Shown here one piece after another: positions 26,675 through 35,816 of a stretch of DNA of 64,000 bases. Source of the stretch: Pelagimonas sp. (GTDB lineage: Bacteria; Pseudomonadota; Alphaproteobacteria; Rhodobacterales; Rhodobacteraceae); assembly GCA_025210265.1 (NCBI GenBank), contig JAOASD010000004.1, positions 248,001 to 312,000 on the forward strand, given 5' to 3'. Numbering within the stretch: the first letter of the stretch is position 1; every line of letters starts with the position of its first letter. The notes under the pieces are model-generated. The model was not told where the DNA came from, made no database searches, and saw nothing but the letters and a program-made list of their open reading frames with translations. Made by a program: the position numbers and the translations under genes.

Positions 26675-27925
26675 GTGCTAAGCCAATCGCAAATCGCTGA
26701 ATTGACCGCGCTGCGCCATGCGCTGCATCGTCGACCTGACCTGTCCGGGGATGAAGCCGCCACGGCCGCTCGGGTGGCGGATCTGTTGGCGGGCTGCGCG
26801 CCTGATCATCTGTGGACCGGGCTTGGCGGGCATGGTGTTGCAGCCCAATTTCGCGGGGCTCTGCCTGGGCCACGTGTGCTGCTGCGCTGCGAGCTGGACG
26901 GGCTGCCGATTCAGGAATGCCCGACCGGGGCCACCCAGGACTGGGCCAGCGAGATCGCAGGGCAGGGGCATCTATGTGGTCATGACGGGCATATGGTCTG
27001 GCTGCTGGGGGTCGCGCGGATCCTGCAGAGGCAGCGGCCCGCGCGCGGTTCGGTCATTTTGATGTTTCAACCGGCTGAGGAAACCGGTGCCGGGGCTGCA
27101 GCTGTTGTTGCCGATCCTGCCTATGCGGATCTGCGCCCCGATTTCGCCTATGCCATTCACAATTTGCCGGGGCTTGCGCTGGGCGAGGTGGCGGTGATCG
27201 CAGGGCCGACCTCTTGCGCGTCGCGGGGGATGCGCATTGCGCTGCAGGGGCGCACGGCCCATGCCAGCCAGCCGGACACGGGGCTGTCGCCGATGGCGGC
27301 TCTGGCCCGATTGATGCCTGCGTTGACGGCCTTGTCCAAGGGCACCCACACGGATCCTGACTTTGCCCTTGCGACAGTGACGCATACCCGCATGGGCGCG
27401 CCGGCCTTTGGTGTGGTCCCCGGCGAGGCCGAGCTGTTCGTGACGCTGCGCACACTCAGCGATGCGGCGATGTCGGAGTTGCAGGCACGGGCTGAGTCGC
27501 TGGTGCGCGACACCTGCGCCGCCGAGGGGCTGGAGGTTGCGATCCGCTATGAGGACATCTTTGCCGCCACGGTCAACAGCCCGCGCGCGGTTGCGGAACT
27601 GTGTCAGGCGCTGGAGGCGCTGGGCGTGCGGCATGGGGTCGGGCCGCTGCCGTTTCGTGCCTCTGAGGATTTTGGCGGCTTTGCCTGTGCGGATGCGCTG
27701 GGCGCGGGCCCTGACCTGGCGCTGCTGTTTCTGGGCGCAGGGGTGGATTGCCCGGCGCTGCATAACCCCGATTACGATTTCCCGGATGGGCTGATCGTGC
27801 CGGGTATCGCCATTCTGGTTTCTGTTCTGGATCGGCTGCTGGGCCTGCCCGGCGCTGCTCCGCGCTTTGCTGTGGACTTTGACAGCAAAATCGTCACGGT
27901 TTCGCCTGAGGCGCTGATGCCGTGA
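26675..27925 (+). CDS. M20-family amidohydrolase (hippurate hydrolase-like)
   Basis: 416 residues from GTG 26675, which has a very strong GGGGAGGGAGGGGAG leader. The dinuclear metal centre is marked by GHLCGHDGHM (C101, H103, H106) and FQPAEETGAGAAAVV; a dimerisation domain with TAHASQPDTGLSPMAALARL follows. M20D enzymes hydrolyse N-acyl amino acids or related amides. It sits immediately upstream of a TRAP transporter and probably processes the imported solute, or an amide derived from it. An ATG 102 bp upstream would run through the operator region and is not favoured. Confidence 0.88.
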   Translation: MLSQSQIAELTALRHALHRRPDLSGDEAATAARVADLLAGCAPDHLWTGLGGHGVAAQFRGALPGPRVLLRCELDGLPIQECPTGATQDWASEIAGQGHLCGHDGHMVWLLGVARILQRQRPARGSVILMFQPAEETGAGAAAVVADPAYADLRPDFAYAIHNLPGLALGEVAVIAGPTSCASRGMRIALQGRTAHASQPDTGLSPMAALARLMPALTALSKGTHTDPDFALATVTHTRMGAPAFGVVPGEAELFVTLRTLSDAAMSELQARAESLVRDTCAAEGLEVAIRYEDIFAATVNSPRAVAELCQALEALGVRHGVGPLPFRASEDFGGFACADALGAGPDLALLFLGAGVDCPALHNPDYDFPDGLIVPGIAILVSVLDRLLGLPGAAPRFAVDFDSKIVTVSPEALMP

Positions 27926-28033
27926 TGCCGGGCCGGTTTTCGGCCTGACACATCTGTCCAAGAGCGGCCCGCCGGTCTTGGATACGCTTTTCAGCCCCGG
28001 TTTTGCGGGGCATCGGTCATAGGGAGGAAATAC

Positions 28034-29089
28034 ATGACCACGCGCAGAAAGATCCTTGGCGTCGCAGGTGCGGCCCTGGCAGCCACCTTTGTTTCGGGCG
28101 CTGCTTTTGCTCAGGACGTGACGCTGAAGATGCACCAGTTCCTGCCGCCGCAGGCCAATGTGCCCAAGCTGATCCTGGATGTCTGGGCGGACAATGTCGA
28201 AAAGGATTCCGGTGGCCGGATCAAGATCGACCGCTTCCCCTCGATGCAGCTGGGCGGCACCCCGCCGGAACTGTATGACCAGGCCGTTGATGGCATTGCC
28301 GACATCGTCTGGACCGTGTCCGGTTACAGCCCTGGCCGTTTCCCCACCACCGAGGCGCTTGAGCTGCCCTTCATGGTGGAAGACGCCCGCGCGGCATCTG
28401 CGGCGATGTGGAAAATGCACGAAGAGCATATGCGCGGTAGCGAGACCTCTGATGTGCATATGCTGGGCACCTGGGTTCATGGCCCCGGCATGTTCCACAC
28501 GGCCAAGCCCGTCGCGGTCCCCGGTGACCTGACCGGCATGAAGATCCGTGGCGGGTCGCGTCTGGTCAATGATCTGCTGACCCGTGTCGGTGCCGAGCCG
28601 ATCGGGATGCCGGTCCCGGCCATCCCCGAGGCCCTGTCCAAAGGTGTGATCGACGGCACCACCATCCCGTGGGAAGTCACCCCGGCGCTGAAGATCCCCG
28701 AACTGGTGGGCAACCACACCGAATTTAACGGTGCGGCGCTGTATACGCTGACCTTCCTGTTCGCCATGAACCTGGACCGCTACGAAGCTCTGCCCGATGA
28801 TCTGAAAAAGGTGATCGACGACAATTCCGGTCTGGCGTTCTCGATCTTTGCGGGGGGCACGCAGGCGGATGCAGATGGTCCGGCCCGCGAGGTCGCCGTG
28901 GCAGGGGGCAACAACATTGTCACCGTGACCGCCGATCAGGCAAAAGAATGGGATGCACTGGTCAGCCCGATCTATGCCGACTGGAAAGCGGATATGGAAA
29001 AGAAAGGCCGTGACGGTCAGGCGCTTATTGATCAGGCTCAGGCTTTGATGGGTGAGTACACTGCCGACATGGACACCTATGGTAAGTAA
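28034..29089 (+). CDS. TRAP transporter solute-binding protein (DctP family)
   Basis: 351 residues. The signal sequence MTTRRKILGVAGAALAATFV has an RRK twin-arginine-like start and cleavage near AFAQ. The mature protein is a DctP-type binding protein, with the conserved LTGMKIRGGSR segment whose arginine normally holds a carboxylate. It delivers an organic acid to the DctQM permease encoded downstream. The ribosome site AGGGAGGAAATAC is strong. The substrate is not readable, but the adjoining amidohydrolase suggests an acyl amino acid or similar carboxylate. Confidence 0.93.
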   Translation: MTTRRKILGVAGAALAATFVSGAAFAQDVTLKMHQFLPPQANVPKLILDVWADNVEKDSGGRIKIDRFPSMQLGGTPPELYDQAVDGIADIVWTVSGYSPGRFPTTEALELPFMVEDARAASAAMWKMHEEHMRGSETSDVHMLGTWVHGPGMFHTAKPVAVPGDLTGMKIRGGSRLVNDLLTRVGAEPIGMPVPAIPEALSKGVIDGTTIPWEVTPALKIPELVGNHTEFNGAALYTLTFLFAMNLDRYEALPDDLKKVIDDNSGLAFSIFAGGTQADADGPAREVAVAGGNNIVTVTADQAKEWDALVSPIYADWKADMEKKGRDGQALIDQAQALMGEYTADMDTYGK

Positions 29090-29162
29090 TCCTACGTGAC
29101 CAAATGCCGGGGGCAGGGCCTTGTGCCTTGCCCCTTGGCTGATCTGAGGGAATTTTCCGAAA

Positions 29163-29753
29163 ATGCAAAGCGTTCATCGCGTCGTTCTGGCGCTGGCGAA
29201 ACTCATGGCGATCATCGGCGGGCTGGTCCTGTTCGTGCTGATCCTGATGACCTGTCTGTCCATCCTGGGCCGGTCGGCCAACTCTTTCCTGCACTCTGAC
29301 CTGGTGGCGGGGATCGCGCCCGGCCTGTCCCAAGCCCTGCTGGATCTGGGAGTTGGGGCAATCCGTGGCGATTTCGAACTGGTCGAGGCCGGCATGGCCT
29401 TTTGTATCTTTGCCTTTCTGCCGCTGTGTCAGGTGACGGGTGGCCATGCTGCGGTTGATATTTTCGCAAACTTCCTGCCGCGCGGCGTGAACCGCGCGCT
29501 GATCTTTCTGGGCGAGCTGCTGTTTGCCATCGCGCTTGTGATCATCGCGCGTCAGCTGGAGCTGGGGCTGGAACGCAAGATGCGCTCTGGCCAGACCACA
29601 TTCCTTTTGCAATTCCCGATCTGGTGGGCCTATGCGGTCAGCCTGGTGGGGGCGGTGACCGCTGCGGCGGCTGCCTGTTACATGGCGCTGGTGCGCCTGA
29701 TTGAACTACTCAGCGGTCGCGTGATCGTGGCCAGCGCGGGGGCAGACCATTGA
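29163..29753 (+). CDS. TRAP transporter small permease (DctQ)
   Basis: 196 residues with four hydrophobic helices (first MAIIGGLVLFVLILMTCLSI; last ISLVGAVTAAAAACYMAL-like). This matches the DctQ four-helix subunit, with an unusually long loop (residues about 40-75) between helices 1 and 2. It pairs with the large DctM subunit in the inner membrane. The stop overlaps the DctM start (TTGA), showing translational coupling. Confidence 0.9.
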   Translation: MQSVHRVVLALAKLMAIIGGLVLFVLILMTCLSILGRSANSFLHSDLVAGIAPGLSQALLDLGVGAIRGDFELVEAGMAFCIFAFLPLCQVTGGHAAVDIFANFLPRGVNRALIFLGELLFAIALVIIARQLELGLERKMRSGQTTFLLQFPIWWAYAVSLVGAVTAAAAACYMALVRLIELLSGRVIVASAGADH

Positions 29754-31063
29754 CCAATCTTGAAATCGGCATCTATTCCTTTCCGGCGCTGCTGGTGATG
29801 ATCTTTCTGCGCGTGCCCATCGGGTTGGCCATGTTCATCGCCGGGTTTGCCGGGCTGTATTTCGTCAATGGCAGTGCCAATATGGCGATGGCGCGTCTCA
29901 AGACCGAGGCCTACACGACCTTTTCCAACTACTCGCTGTCGATTGTCCCGATGTTCCTGCTGATGGGCAGTTTCGCGACCCTGGGCGGCATGAGCCAGTC
30001 GCTGTTCAAAGCGGCCGAAAGCTGGCTGGGGCATCGCAAGGGTGGTGTGGCCATGGCGGCGATCGGTGCCTGTGCGGGCTTTGGCGCGATCTGCGGCAGC
30101 TCGCTGGCGACCGCCTCGACCATGAGCCGCGTGGCTCTGCCGGAGCTGAAGTCCTATGGCTATAAGGGCGGGTTTTCCACCGCGACCCTGGCGGCGGGCG
30201 GCACGCTGGGCATCCTGATCCCGCCCTCGGTGGTTCTGGTGATCTATGCCATCCTGACCGAGCAGAACATCGCCAAGCTGTTCCTCGCGGCTTTCATCCC
30301 CGGTATCCTTGCGGCCATCGGCTATATGATCGCCGTGTCGGTCTATGTGCGCCTGAACCCCGGCAGCGCCGGTGTGCGTGAACCCATCCCCTATGCTGAA
30401 CGGTTCCGCGCCATTCTGGATGTCTGGCCTGTGCTGCTGGTGTTTCTGGCCGTGGTGGGCGGCATCTATGGCGGTATCTTCACCCCGACCGAAGGCGCGG
30501 CCGTGGGTGCCACAGGCACCGCGATCATCGCGCTGGTCAATGGCGGGCTGACCTTCAAAACGCTGATCTCGTCCTTCACTGATACTGCGCGCAGCACCGC
30601 GATGATCTTTTTCATCGTGCTGGGCGCGGCCTTTTACAACGGGTTCCTGGCGCTGACACAGGTGCCGCAGGAATTGTCGCGCATGGTGGTCGAGGCAGGC
30701 ATGTCGCCGATGCTGGTGCTGTGCGTGATCCTGCTGATGTATCTGGTGTTTGGCTGCTTCATGGACAGCCTGTCGATGATCCTGCTGACCGTGCCGATCT
30801 TTTTCCCGGTGATCTCGGCGCTGGATTTCGGCATGTCGCCGGAACATGTGGCGATCTGGTTCGGCATCATCGTTTTGATTGTTGTTGAGGTCGGGTTGAT
30901 CACGCCTCCGGTGGGGATGAACCTGTTTGTCATCAACGCCATGGACCCCAGCACACCCATGTTCGAAACCTACAAGGCGGTGATCTACTATGTGATTTCC
31001 GACCTGATCCGGGTTGTGATCCTTGTGGCCTTTCCGGCGATCACTCTGTTCCTGATCCCATAG
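29750..31063 (+). CDS. TRAP transporter large permease (DctM)
   Basis: 437 residues, about twelve membrane helices. DctM signatures are present: GGVAMAAIGACAGFGAICGSS, STATLAAGGTLGILIPPS and VEVGLITPPVGMNLFVINAM. It uses a sodium or proton gradient to take up the ligand handed over by DctP. The start is TTG at 29750 within the TTGA overlap with the DctQ stop. A terminator follows at 31084. Confidence 0.93.
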   Translation: MTNLEIGIYSFPALLVMIFLRVPIGLAMFIAGFAGLYFVNGSANMAMARLKTEAYTTFSNYSLSIVPMFLLMGSFATLGGMSQSLFKAAESWLGHRKGGVAMAAIGACAGFGAICGSSLATASTMSRVALPELKSYGYKGGFSTATLAAGGTLGILIPPSVVLVIYAILTEQNIAKLFLAAFIPGILAAIGYMIAVSVYVRLNPGSAGVREPIPYAERFRAILDVWPVLLVFLAVVGGIYGGIFTPTEGAAVGATGTAIIALVNGGLTFKTLISSFTDTARSTAMIFFIVLGAAFYNGFLALTQVPQELSRMVVEAGMSPMLVLCVILLMYLVFGCFMDSLSMILLTVPIFFPVISALDFGMSPEHVAIWFGIIVLIVVEVGLITPPVGMNLFVINAMDPSTPMFETYKAVIYYVISDLIRVVILVAFPAITLFLIP

Positions 31064-31083
31064 GGACGGGGCAGACCCAAAGG

Positions 31084-31110
31084 GGGCCGTGCCGTTGCGC
31101 GGCCCTTTTT
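31084..31110 (+). terminator. Rho-independent terminator after TRAP operon
   Basis: Stem GGGCCG / CGGCCC with a 10-base loop, followed directly by TTTTT. It lies 20 bp after the dctM stop. Confidence 0.85.
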
Positions 31111-31242
31111 GTTTCGGCGCTGCTGCGCAGGGTGTTTACGCGCTGTGGCGCGGGGGAGGGACTGGGCGCAGCGCGGTTGCAAAACTCCTGCAATAGTCTT
31201 GACGCAGGGTGCGCCATGGCCGCACAAGGCCTGTAATAATTA

Positions 31243-31253
31243 ACCGAACGGAC
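31243..31253. promoter_or_regulatory. Copy of the ACCGAnCGGAC motif upstream of SDR gene
   Basis: ACCGAACGGAC lies 23 bp ahead of the SDR start and repeats the core of the operator-like palindrome at 26603. The right arm is incomplete here (CATT instead of GGTT), so it may be a weaker site of the same regulator. Confidence 0.35.
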
Positions 31254-31275
31254 ATTCGAAGAAAGGGAGCGGGCC

Positions 31276-32037
31276 ATGGAGATCAAAGGGCAGGTGGCAC
31301 TCATTTCCGGGGGCGCAAGCGGGCTGGGGGCAGCGACGGCGCGGCGTCTGGCAGCCGAGGGTGCCAAGGTCGGGATCCTCGATTTTGACGCAGAGCGCGC
31401 GGCTGCGGTGGCAGCAGAGATCGGCGGCCATGCGGTGAAAACCGATGTGGCGGACGCAGATAGCGTCGAAAACGCCGTGCTGGAAATCAAAGATACGCTT
31501 GGCGCGCCCCGTGTGGCCATCAACTGCGCCGGGATCGCCCCCGCTGCGCGGGTCGTGGGCCGCGAGGGCAAGCTGGCCACGGATCTGTTTGAGCGCACAA
31601 TCCGCGTCAACCTGATCGGCACCTATAACGTGATGTCCTTTGCGGCCCGCGAAATGGTGGATCTGGATCCGATGGAGACAGGCGAACGGGGGGTGATCAT
31701 CAACACCGCCTCTATCGCGTGGGAAGACGGCCAGCTGGGGCAATCCGCCTATGCGGCCTCCAAAGGCGGGGTTGCGGCGCTCTGCCTGCCGGCGGCGCGG
31801 GATTTTGCCAAGACCGGTGTGCGCGTCATGGCCATCGCGCCGGGCCTGTTCCACACCCCGATGATGGAAGGTCTGCCCGAAGAAACCACCGCGGGCATCG
31901 TGTCCAATATTCCGTTCCCCAACCGTCTGGGGGATCCGGGGGAATATGCGCTGCTGGCCAGCCAGATCATCGCCAACCCCTATCTGAACGGCACCACGAT
32001 CCGCGTAGATGCGGCCACGCGGCTGCCGCAACGCTAA
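31276..32037 (+). CDS. SDR-family 3-hydroxyacyl-CoA dehydrogenase (HSD10-like)
   Basis: 253 residues. The cofactor motif is [20 protein letters not shown] and the catalytic residues are S146, Y159 and K163 ([20 protein letters not shown]). The sequence [12 protein letters not shown] with Asp after strand 2 indicates NAD rather than NADP. Overall it resembles type 2 3-hydroxyacyl-CoA dehydrogenases (HSD17B10). It is followed after 22 bp by a fused hydratase/dehydrogenase gene, so both probably serve beta-oxidation of an acyl-CoA. Confidence 0.85.
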   Translation: MEIKGQVALISGGASGLGAATARRLAAEGAKVGILDFDAERAAAVAAEIGGHAVKTDVADADSVENAVLEIKDTLGAPRVAINCAGIAPAARVVGREGKLATDLFERTIRVNLIGTYNVMSFAAREMVDLDPMETGERGVIINTASIAWEDGQLGQSAYAASKGGVAALCLPAARDFAKTGVRVMAIAPGLFHTPMMEGLPEETTAGIVSNIPFPNRLGDPGEYALLASQIIANPYLNGTTIRVDAATRLPQR

Positions 32038-32059
32038 GCAAACGAAAGGCTTTGGGCTT

Positions 32060-34111
32060 ATGGGAGTAACCCTCCGCCGCGCAGGTGCGGCTGCAATCGT
32101 TGAAATGGATGGACCGCCGGTCAATGCGATCGGTCTGGAAATGCGCCAAGGGCTGCAGACCGCATTGGACAGCCTGCGCGGGCAGGAGGGTCTGGAGCGT
32201 GTGATCCTGACCGGGGCAGGCCGCGCCTTTGCCGCCGGAGGGGATGCGCGTGAATTTGACGCCCCGCCCGTGGCCCCGCATCTGAACGACATTGTCGAAC
32301 AGATCGAAGCCTTTGAGGTGCCGTGGATCGCGGCGATCAATGGTGTGGCGCTGGGGGGCGGGTGCGAACTGGCGCTGGCCTGCCGCTACCGCATCGCCGC
32401 CCCCTCGGTCAGTATCGGCCTGCCCGAGGTTGGGCTGGGCGTTGTACCCGGATCGTCGGGCACGCAGCGCCTGCCGCGCGCTGTGGGTCTGGCCCGCGCG
32501 CTGGACATGATCCCCACTGGCAAACCGGTCAAGGCCTGTGGCGCGCTGGCCGCGGGTCTGCTGGATGCGCTGGACGAAGATCCGGTCGCCGCGGCCCTGT
32601 CGCTGGGCGCGGATGTTCTGGCGGCTGCGACGCCGGTCGGTGCGCGCCCTGCGCCGGCCTATGACGCCGATCTGATCGCTGCCGCCCGCGCCACCGCCAA
32701 CAAGAAACAGCGCGGCCAGATCGCGCCGCAGCGCGCCATCGACCTGATCGAGGCGGGCACCCAGCGCCCGCTGGCCGAGGTTCTGCCCGAAGAGCGCGCG
32801 GCCTTTCTTGAGTTGCGCGTGGGCGCTCAGGCCAAGGCCCTGCGCCATATCTTTTTCGCCGAGCGCGGCGCCAAGGCCCCTGCAGGTCTGACTGAAGATG
32901 CGGGGGATTTCTCTCATGTGGCCGTGGTGGGCGGCGGCACCATGGGGGCGGGCATCGCTTATGCCTGTCTCAATGCCGGGCTCTCAGTGACGCTCTTGGA
33001 AATGAACGCCGATGGGGTCGAGCGCGCCCGCGTCAATGTGGAGAAGATCATCGGCCAGAGCCTCAAGCGCGGCTTGATCACCGAGGAAGGCGCGGCGGAT
33101 CGCCGGGCGCGCTTTACTCCCAGCCATGACTATGCCGATGCGGGTGATTGTATGCTGGCGATCGAAGCCGCCTTTGAAAGCATGGAGGTCAAACATGCGG
33201 TTCTGGGCGCGCTTGAGGCCGCGCTGCCTGCAGATGCGATCCTTGCCACCAACACCAGCTATCTGGACCTGAATGAAATCGCAGCCTGCGTGGCCGATCC
33301 GTCGCGCGTGGTGGGCCTGCATTTCTTTGCTCCCGCCCATATCATGAAGCTGTTGGAGATCGTGCAGGGCGCGGCAACCTCGGACAAGGCGCTGGCCACG
33401 GGGTTCGCCCTGGGCAAGCGGTTGAAAAAGATCCCGGTTCTGGCCGGTGTCTGCGATGGGTTCATCGGCAACCGCATTCTGGCGCGCTACCGCGAGGCGG
33501 CGGATACGGTCATGATGGACGGGGCGCTGCCCTTGGAGATCGACGCGGCCATGACCGGGTTTGGCTATGCGATGGGGCCCTATGAGGCGCAGGATCTGTC
33601 CGGTCTGGACATTGCCTTTGCCAATCGCCGCCGTCAGGACGCCACCCGCGATCCGGCCCGCCGCTATGTCCCGATCGCCGACCGCATGGTTGATGAGGGT
33701 CGCCTGGGGCGCAAGACCGGCGGTGGCTGGTATTCCTATGCTGAAGGCAGCAAGGCGGTCGACCCAGCGGTCGAGGCGCTGGTGCTGGAAGAATCGGCCA
33801 AGGCCGGTGTGACCCGCACCCTGCTCAGTTCTGATGAGATCCGCGAGCGGATGCTGCTGGCGATGATCAATGAGGGGGCCGAGATCCTGCGCGAAGGCAT
33901 TGCCGCCCGCGCCGCCGACATAGATCTGGTGCTGGTCTTTGGCTATGGCTTCCCGCGCTGGCGCGGCGGGCTGATGCATCACGCCGAAGCCATGGGGCTG
34001 GATGTGGTTGTGGCCAAGCTGCGTGCGCTGGCGGAACAAGACCCGCTGGTCTGGACACCGTCGCCGCTGCTGGTGGCGCGTGCCGAAGCTGGCACGGGGT
34101 TTGACGGGTAA
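32060..34111 (+). CDS. Fused enoyl-CoA hydratase / 3-hydroxyacyl-CoA dehydrogenase (FadJ/FadB type)
   Basis: 683 residues. The N-terminal crotonase domain (about 1-260) contains PWIAAINGVALGGGCELALA and GLPEVGLGVVPGSSGTQRLP. The NAD-binding dehydrogenase domain follows (VAVVGGGTMGAGIAYACLNA, about 285-470) and then two C-terminal 3HCDH domains (DLSGLDIAFANRRR; FGYGFPRWRGGLMHHAEAMG). It carries out hydration and oxidation in beta-oxidation. No thiolase is adjacent. Start ATG 32060 begins the crotonase fold; the longer frame reads into the SDR gene. Confidence 0.93.
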   Translation: MGVTLRRAGAAAIVEMDGPPVNAIGLEMRQGLQTALDSLRGQEGLERVILTGAGRAFAAGGDAREFDAPPVAPHLNDIVEQIEAFEVPWIAAINGVALGGGCELALACRYRIAAPSVSIGLPEVGLGVVPGSSGTQRLPRAVGLARALDMIPTGKPVKACGALAAGLLDALDEDPVAAALSLGADVLAAATPVGARPAPAYDADLIAAARATANKKQRGQIAPQRAIDLIEAGTQRPLAEVLPEERAAFLELRVGAQAKALRHIFFAERGAKAPAGLTEDAGDFSHVAVVGGGTMGAGIAYACLNAGLSVTLLEMNADGVERARVNVEKIIGQSLKRGLITEEGAADRRARFTPSHDYADAGDCMLAIEAAFESMEVKHAVLGALEAALPADAILATNTSYLDLNEIAACVADPSRVVGLHFFAPAHIMKLLEIVQGAATSDKALATGFALGKRLKKIPVLAGVCDGFIGNRILARYREAADTVMMDGALPLEIDAAMTGFGYAMGPYEAQDLSGLDIAFANRRRQDATRDPARRYVPIADRMVDEGRLGRKTGGGWYSYAEGSKAVDPAVEALVLEESAKAGVTRTLLSSDEIRERMLLAMINEGAEILREGIAARAADIDLVLVFGYGFPRWRGGLMHHAEAMGLDVVVAKLRALAEQDPLVWTPSPLLVARAEAGTGFDG

Positions 34112-34118
34112 AAGGAGT

Positions 34119-34137
34119 GGTGGGTTGAAAACCCACC
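34119..34137. repeat. GGTGGGTT-type palindrome, third copy
   Basis: GGTGGGTTGAAAACCCACC followed by CTAC, the same element as at 7251-7269. A degenerate partner ending in CTAACCCACC lies at about 34244-34262, on the other side of the hairpin at 34176-34213, as if the pair brackets a transcription end. Confidence 0.7.
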
Positions 34138-34175
34138 CTACATCTTTCGTCAAAGCGATCGCCCGGCGGCAGGCC

Positions 34176-34213
34176 GGGCAGCCCCCGACCGCCCCCATGG
34201 GCGGGGGCTGCCC
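34176..34213. terminator. Strong 12-bp hairpin between convergent genes
   Basis: GGGCAGCCCCCG pairs perfectly with CGGGGGCTGCCC across a 14-base loop, followed by TTTGTGT on the plus strand. It lies between the fused FadJ-type gene and lipB, which converge, so it likely ends transcription from the left. Confidence 0.7.
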
Positions 34214-34270
34214 TTTGTGTAGGAATGAGACCGGTCACAACAGGGTAGGGGGGCTAACCCACCGCTGCGC

Positions 34271-34930
34271 TCACGTAGGCGTGTCGCCCATCACTTCCTC
34301 AAAGCACTGGCGCAGGGCGACATCCAGATCATCCATGGTCACCGGCAACCCCAGATCCACCAGCGACGTGACCCCGTAATCGGTGATCCCGCAGGGCACG
34401 ATCCCGTCGAAATGCTCCAGATCCGGCTCCACATTGATGGAAATGCCGTGAAAACTGACCCAGCGGCGCAGGCGGATGCCGATGGCCGCGATCTTGTCCT
34501 CGGCCATGGCACCTGAGACGGTCTTGGGCCGGTCCGGGCGTTCGATCCAGACACCCACGCGCCCCTCGCGGATATGGCCTTTCAGGTTAAAGGTGCCCAG
34601 CGTGGCGATCACCCAGCTCTCCAGATCATGCACGAACTTGCGCACATCCTTGCCGCGCCGGTTGAGATCCAGCATCACATAGGCGACCCGCTGGCCGGGG
34701 CCGTGATAGGTGTATTGCCCGCCGCGTCGGGTGTCATAGACGGGAAAGCGGTCGGGATCGCGCAGATCCTCGCGCTTGGCCGATGTGCCAGCGGTATAAA
34801 GCGGCGGGTGCTCCAGCAGCCAGACGCATTCCTCGGCCTCGCCACGGGCGATCGCCTCGGCCCGCGCTTCCATAAAGGTCAGCGCGGCGTCATAGCCTGT
34901 CAGCCCGTCGGTGATCTTCCATTCGACCAT
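34271..34930 (-). CDS. lipB: Octanoyltransferase LipB
   Basis: 219 residues. The family motifs [21 protein letters not shown]146 in [12 protein letters not shown] and the catalytic C180 in [13 protein letters not shown] form the Cys/Lys dyad. LipB moves octanoyl groups from acyl carrier protein to lipoyl domains of 2-oxoacid dehydrogenases and the glycine cleavage H protein. It is complete and typical in length. It is the last gene of a minus-strand pair with the LytTR regulator, 3 bp apart. Confidence 0.96.
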   Translation of the reverse strand: MVEWKITDGLTGYDAALTFMEARAEAIARGEAEECVWLLEHPPLYTAGTSAKREDLRDPDRFPVYDTRRGGQYTYHGPGQRVAYVMLDLNRRGKDVRKFVHDLESWVIATLGTFNLKGHIREGRVGVWIERPDRPKTVSGAMAEDKIAAIGIRLRRWVSFHGISINVEPDLEHFDGIVPCGITDYGVTSLVDLGLPVTMDDLDVALRQCFEEVMGDTPT

Positions 34931-34933
34931 GGC

Positions 34934-35722
34934 TTATCGGGGCAACAGCCCCGCCTCCTTTAATTTGGGCAGGTTGGCGCGGCTGACCGGGATCTGGTCG
35001 CCGGTGTTCATATGCAGCAGGGCGCGGTCGCCCAGCCGTTCGACCCGAGCCACATGATCAAACCCCGCCCAATGCGAGCGATGCACCTGCGCGCCCAGAC
35101 TGTCGCCGGTTTCGCGGATCGCGTCCGAGAGCCGCATCAGCACCATCTCCTGCCCTTTTGTGGTGATGATGCGCACATAATGGTCTTCGACGCTCAGCGC
35201 CACCAGCGGGGCGCGTTTCTCTAGCGGCAGCCGGTCCAGCAGAGGCGGGGGCGCAGGGTTGGGGGCGACGGTGGGCTCTGCCGTAGCCGGGGCCGCGCTA
35301 TGGCGCCCGGCCAGATCCAGAATGGCCGTGACGATCAGGCAAATGGCAAAGATCGTGCCCAGAAAACCCGGCAGCTCTGCCCCCGCAGGCAGCCAGTCAA
35401 ACACGATATGGTTGGTCACCAGCACCAGCGCCGAGACTCCGCAGCCCGTCAAAACGCCCTGCAAGGCGACGCGCAGCCAAGTATGGAGCGCGCGAAACCG
35501 CCCGCTCAGCCCCTGTGCAACAAAGGCCCCCAGCGCATAGCAACTGATAACCAGCCACAGCCAATAGGCCAGCCGGGGCAAAAGGCGCAGCAGCCCATCC
35601 GTGCCAAAAGGCCCGGTCAGCCCCAGAACCGCCCCTGTGCCCGCCAACGCCGCCAGCGTCACAGGATGCGTCACATGCGCCTGCCATTCACGAAGCGCGA
35701 ATTGCGGTTCCCTGTCAGTCAC
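34934..35722 (-). CDS. Membrane-anchored LytTR-domain transcription regulator
   Basis: 262 residues from a GTG at 35722 with a GGAGGG site upstream. Four transmembrane helices (about residues 15-135) are followed by a proline-rich linker (PTVAPNPAPPPLLDRLP) and a LytTR DNA-binding domain (VALSVEDHYVRIITTKGQEM, AQVHRSHWAGFDHVARVE). Such membrane LytTR proteins act as one-component regulators in Rhodobacterales; their signal is mostly unknown. Its stop is 3 bp before the lipB start, suggesting one transcript. Targets are not apparent in the window. Confidence 0.85.
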   Translation of the reverse strand: MTDREPQFALREWQAHVTHPVTLAALAGTGAVLGLTGPFGTDGLLRLLPRLAYWLWLVISCYALGAFVAQGLSGRFRALHTWLRVALQGVLTGCGVSALVLVTNHIVFDWLPAGAELPGFLGTIFAICLIVTAILDLAGRHSAAPATAEPTVAPNPAPPPLLDRLPLEKRAPLVALSVEDHYVRIITTKGQEMVLMRLSDAIRETGDSLGAQVHRSHWAGFDHVARVERLGDRALLHMNTGDQIPVSRANLPKLKEAGLLPR

Positions 35723-35816
35723 GTAGCCTGCCCTCCGGTTGCGCAAATGGGATGGCACGGGGGCGGGGGGCTTGTCTAGCTGCTTGGCAATCGCCCCCCA
35801 GATACGGAGCCCAAAC

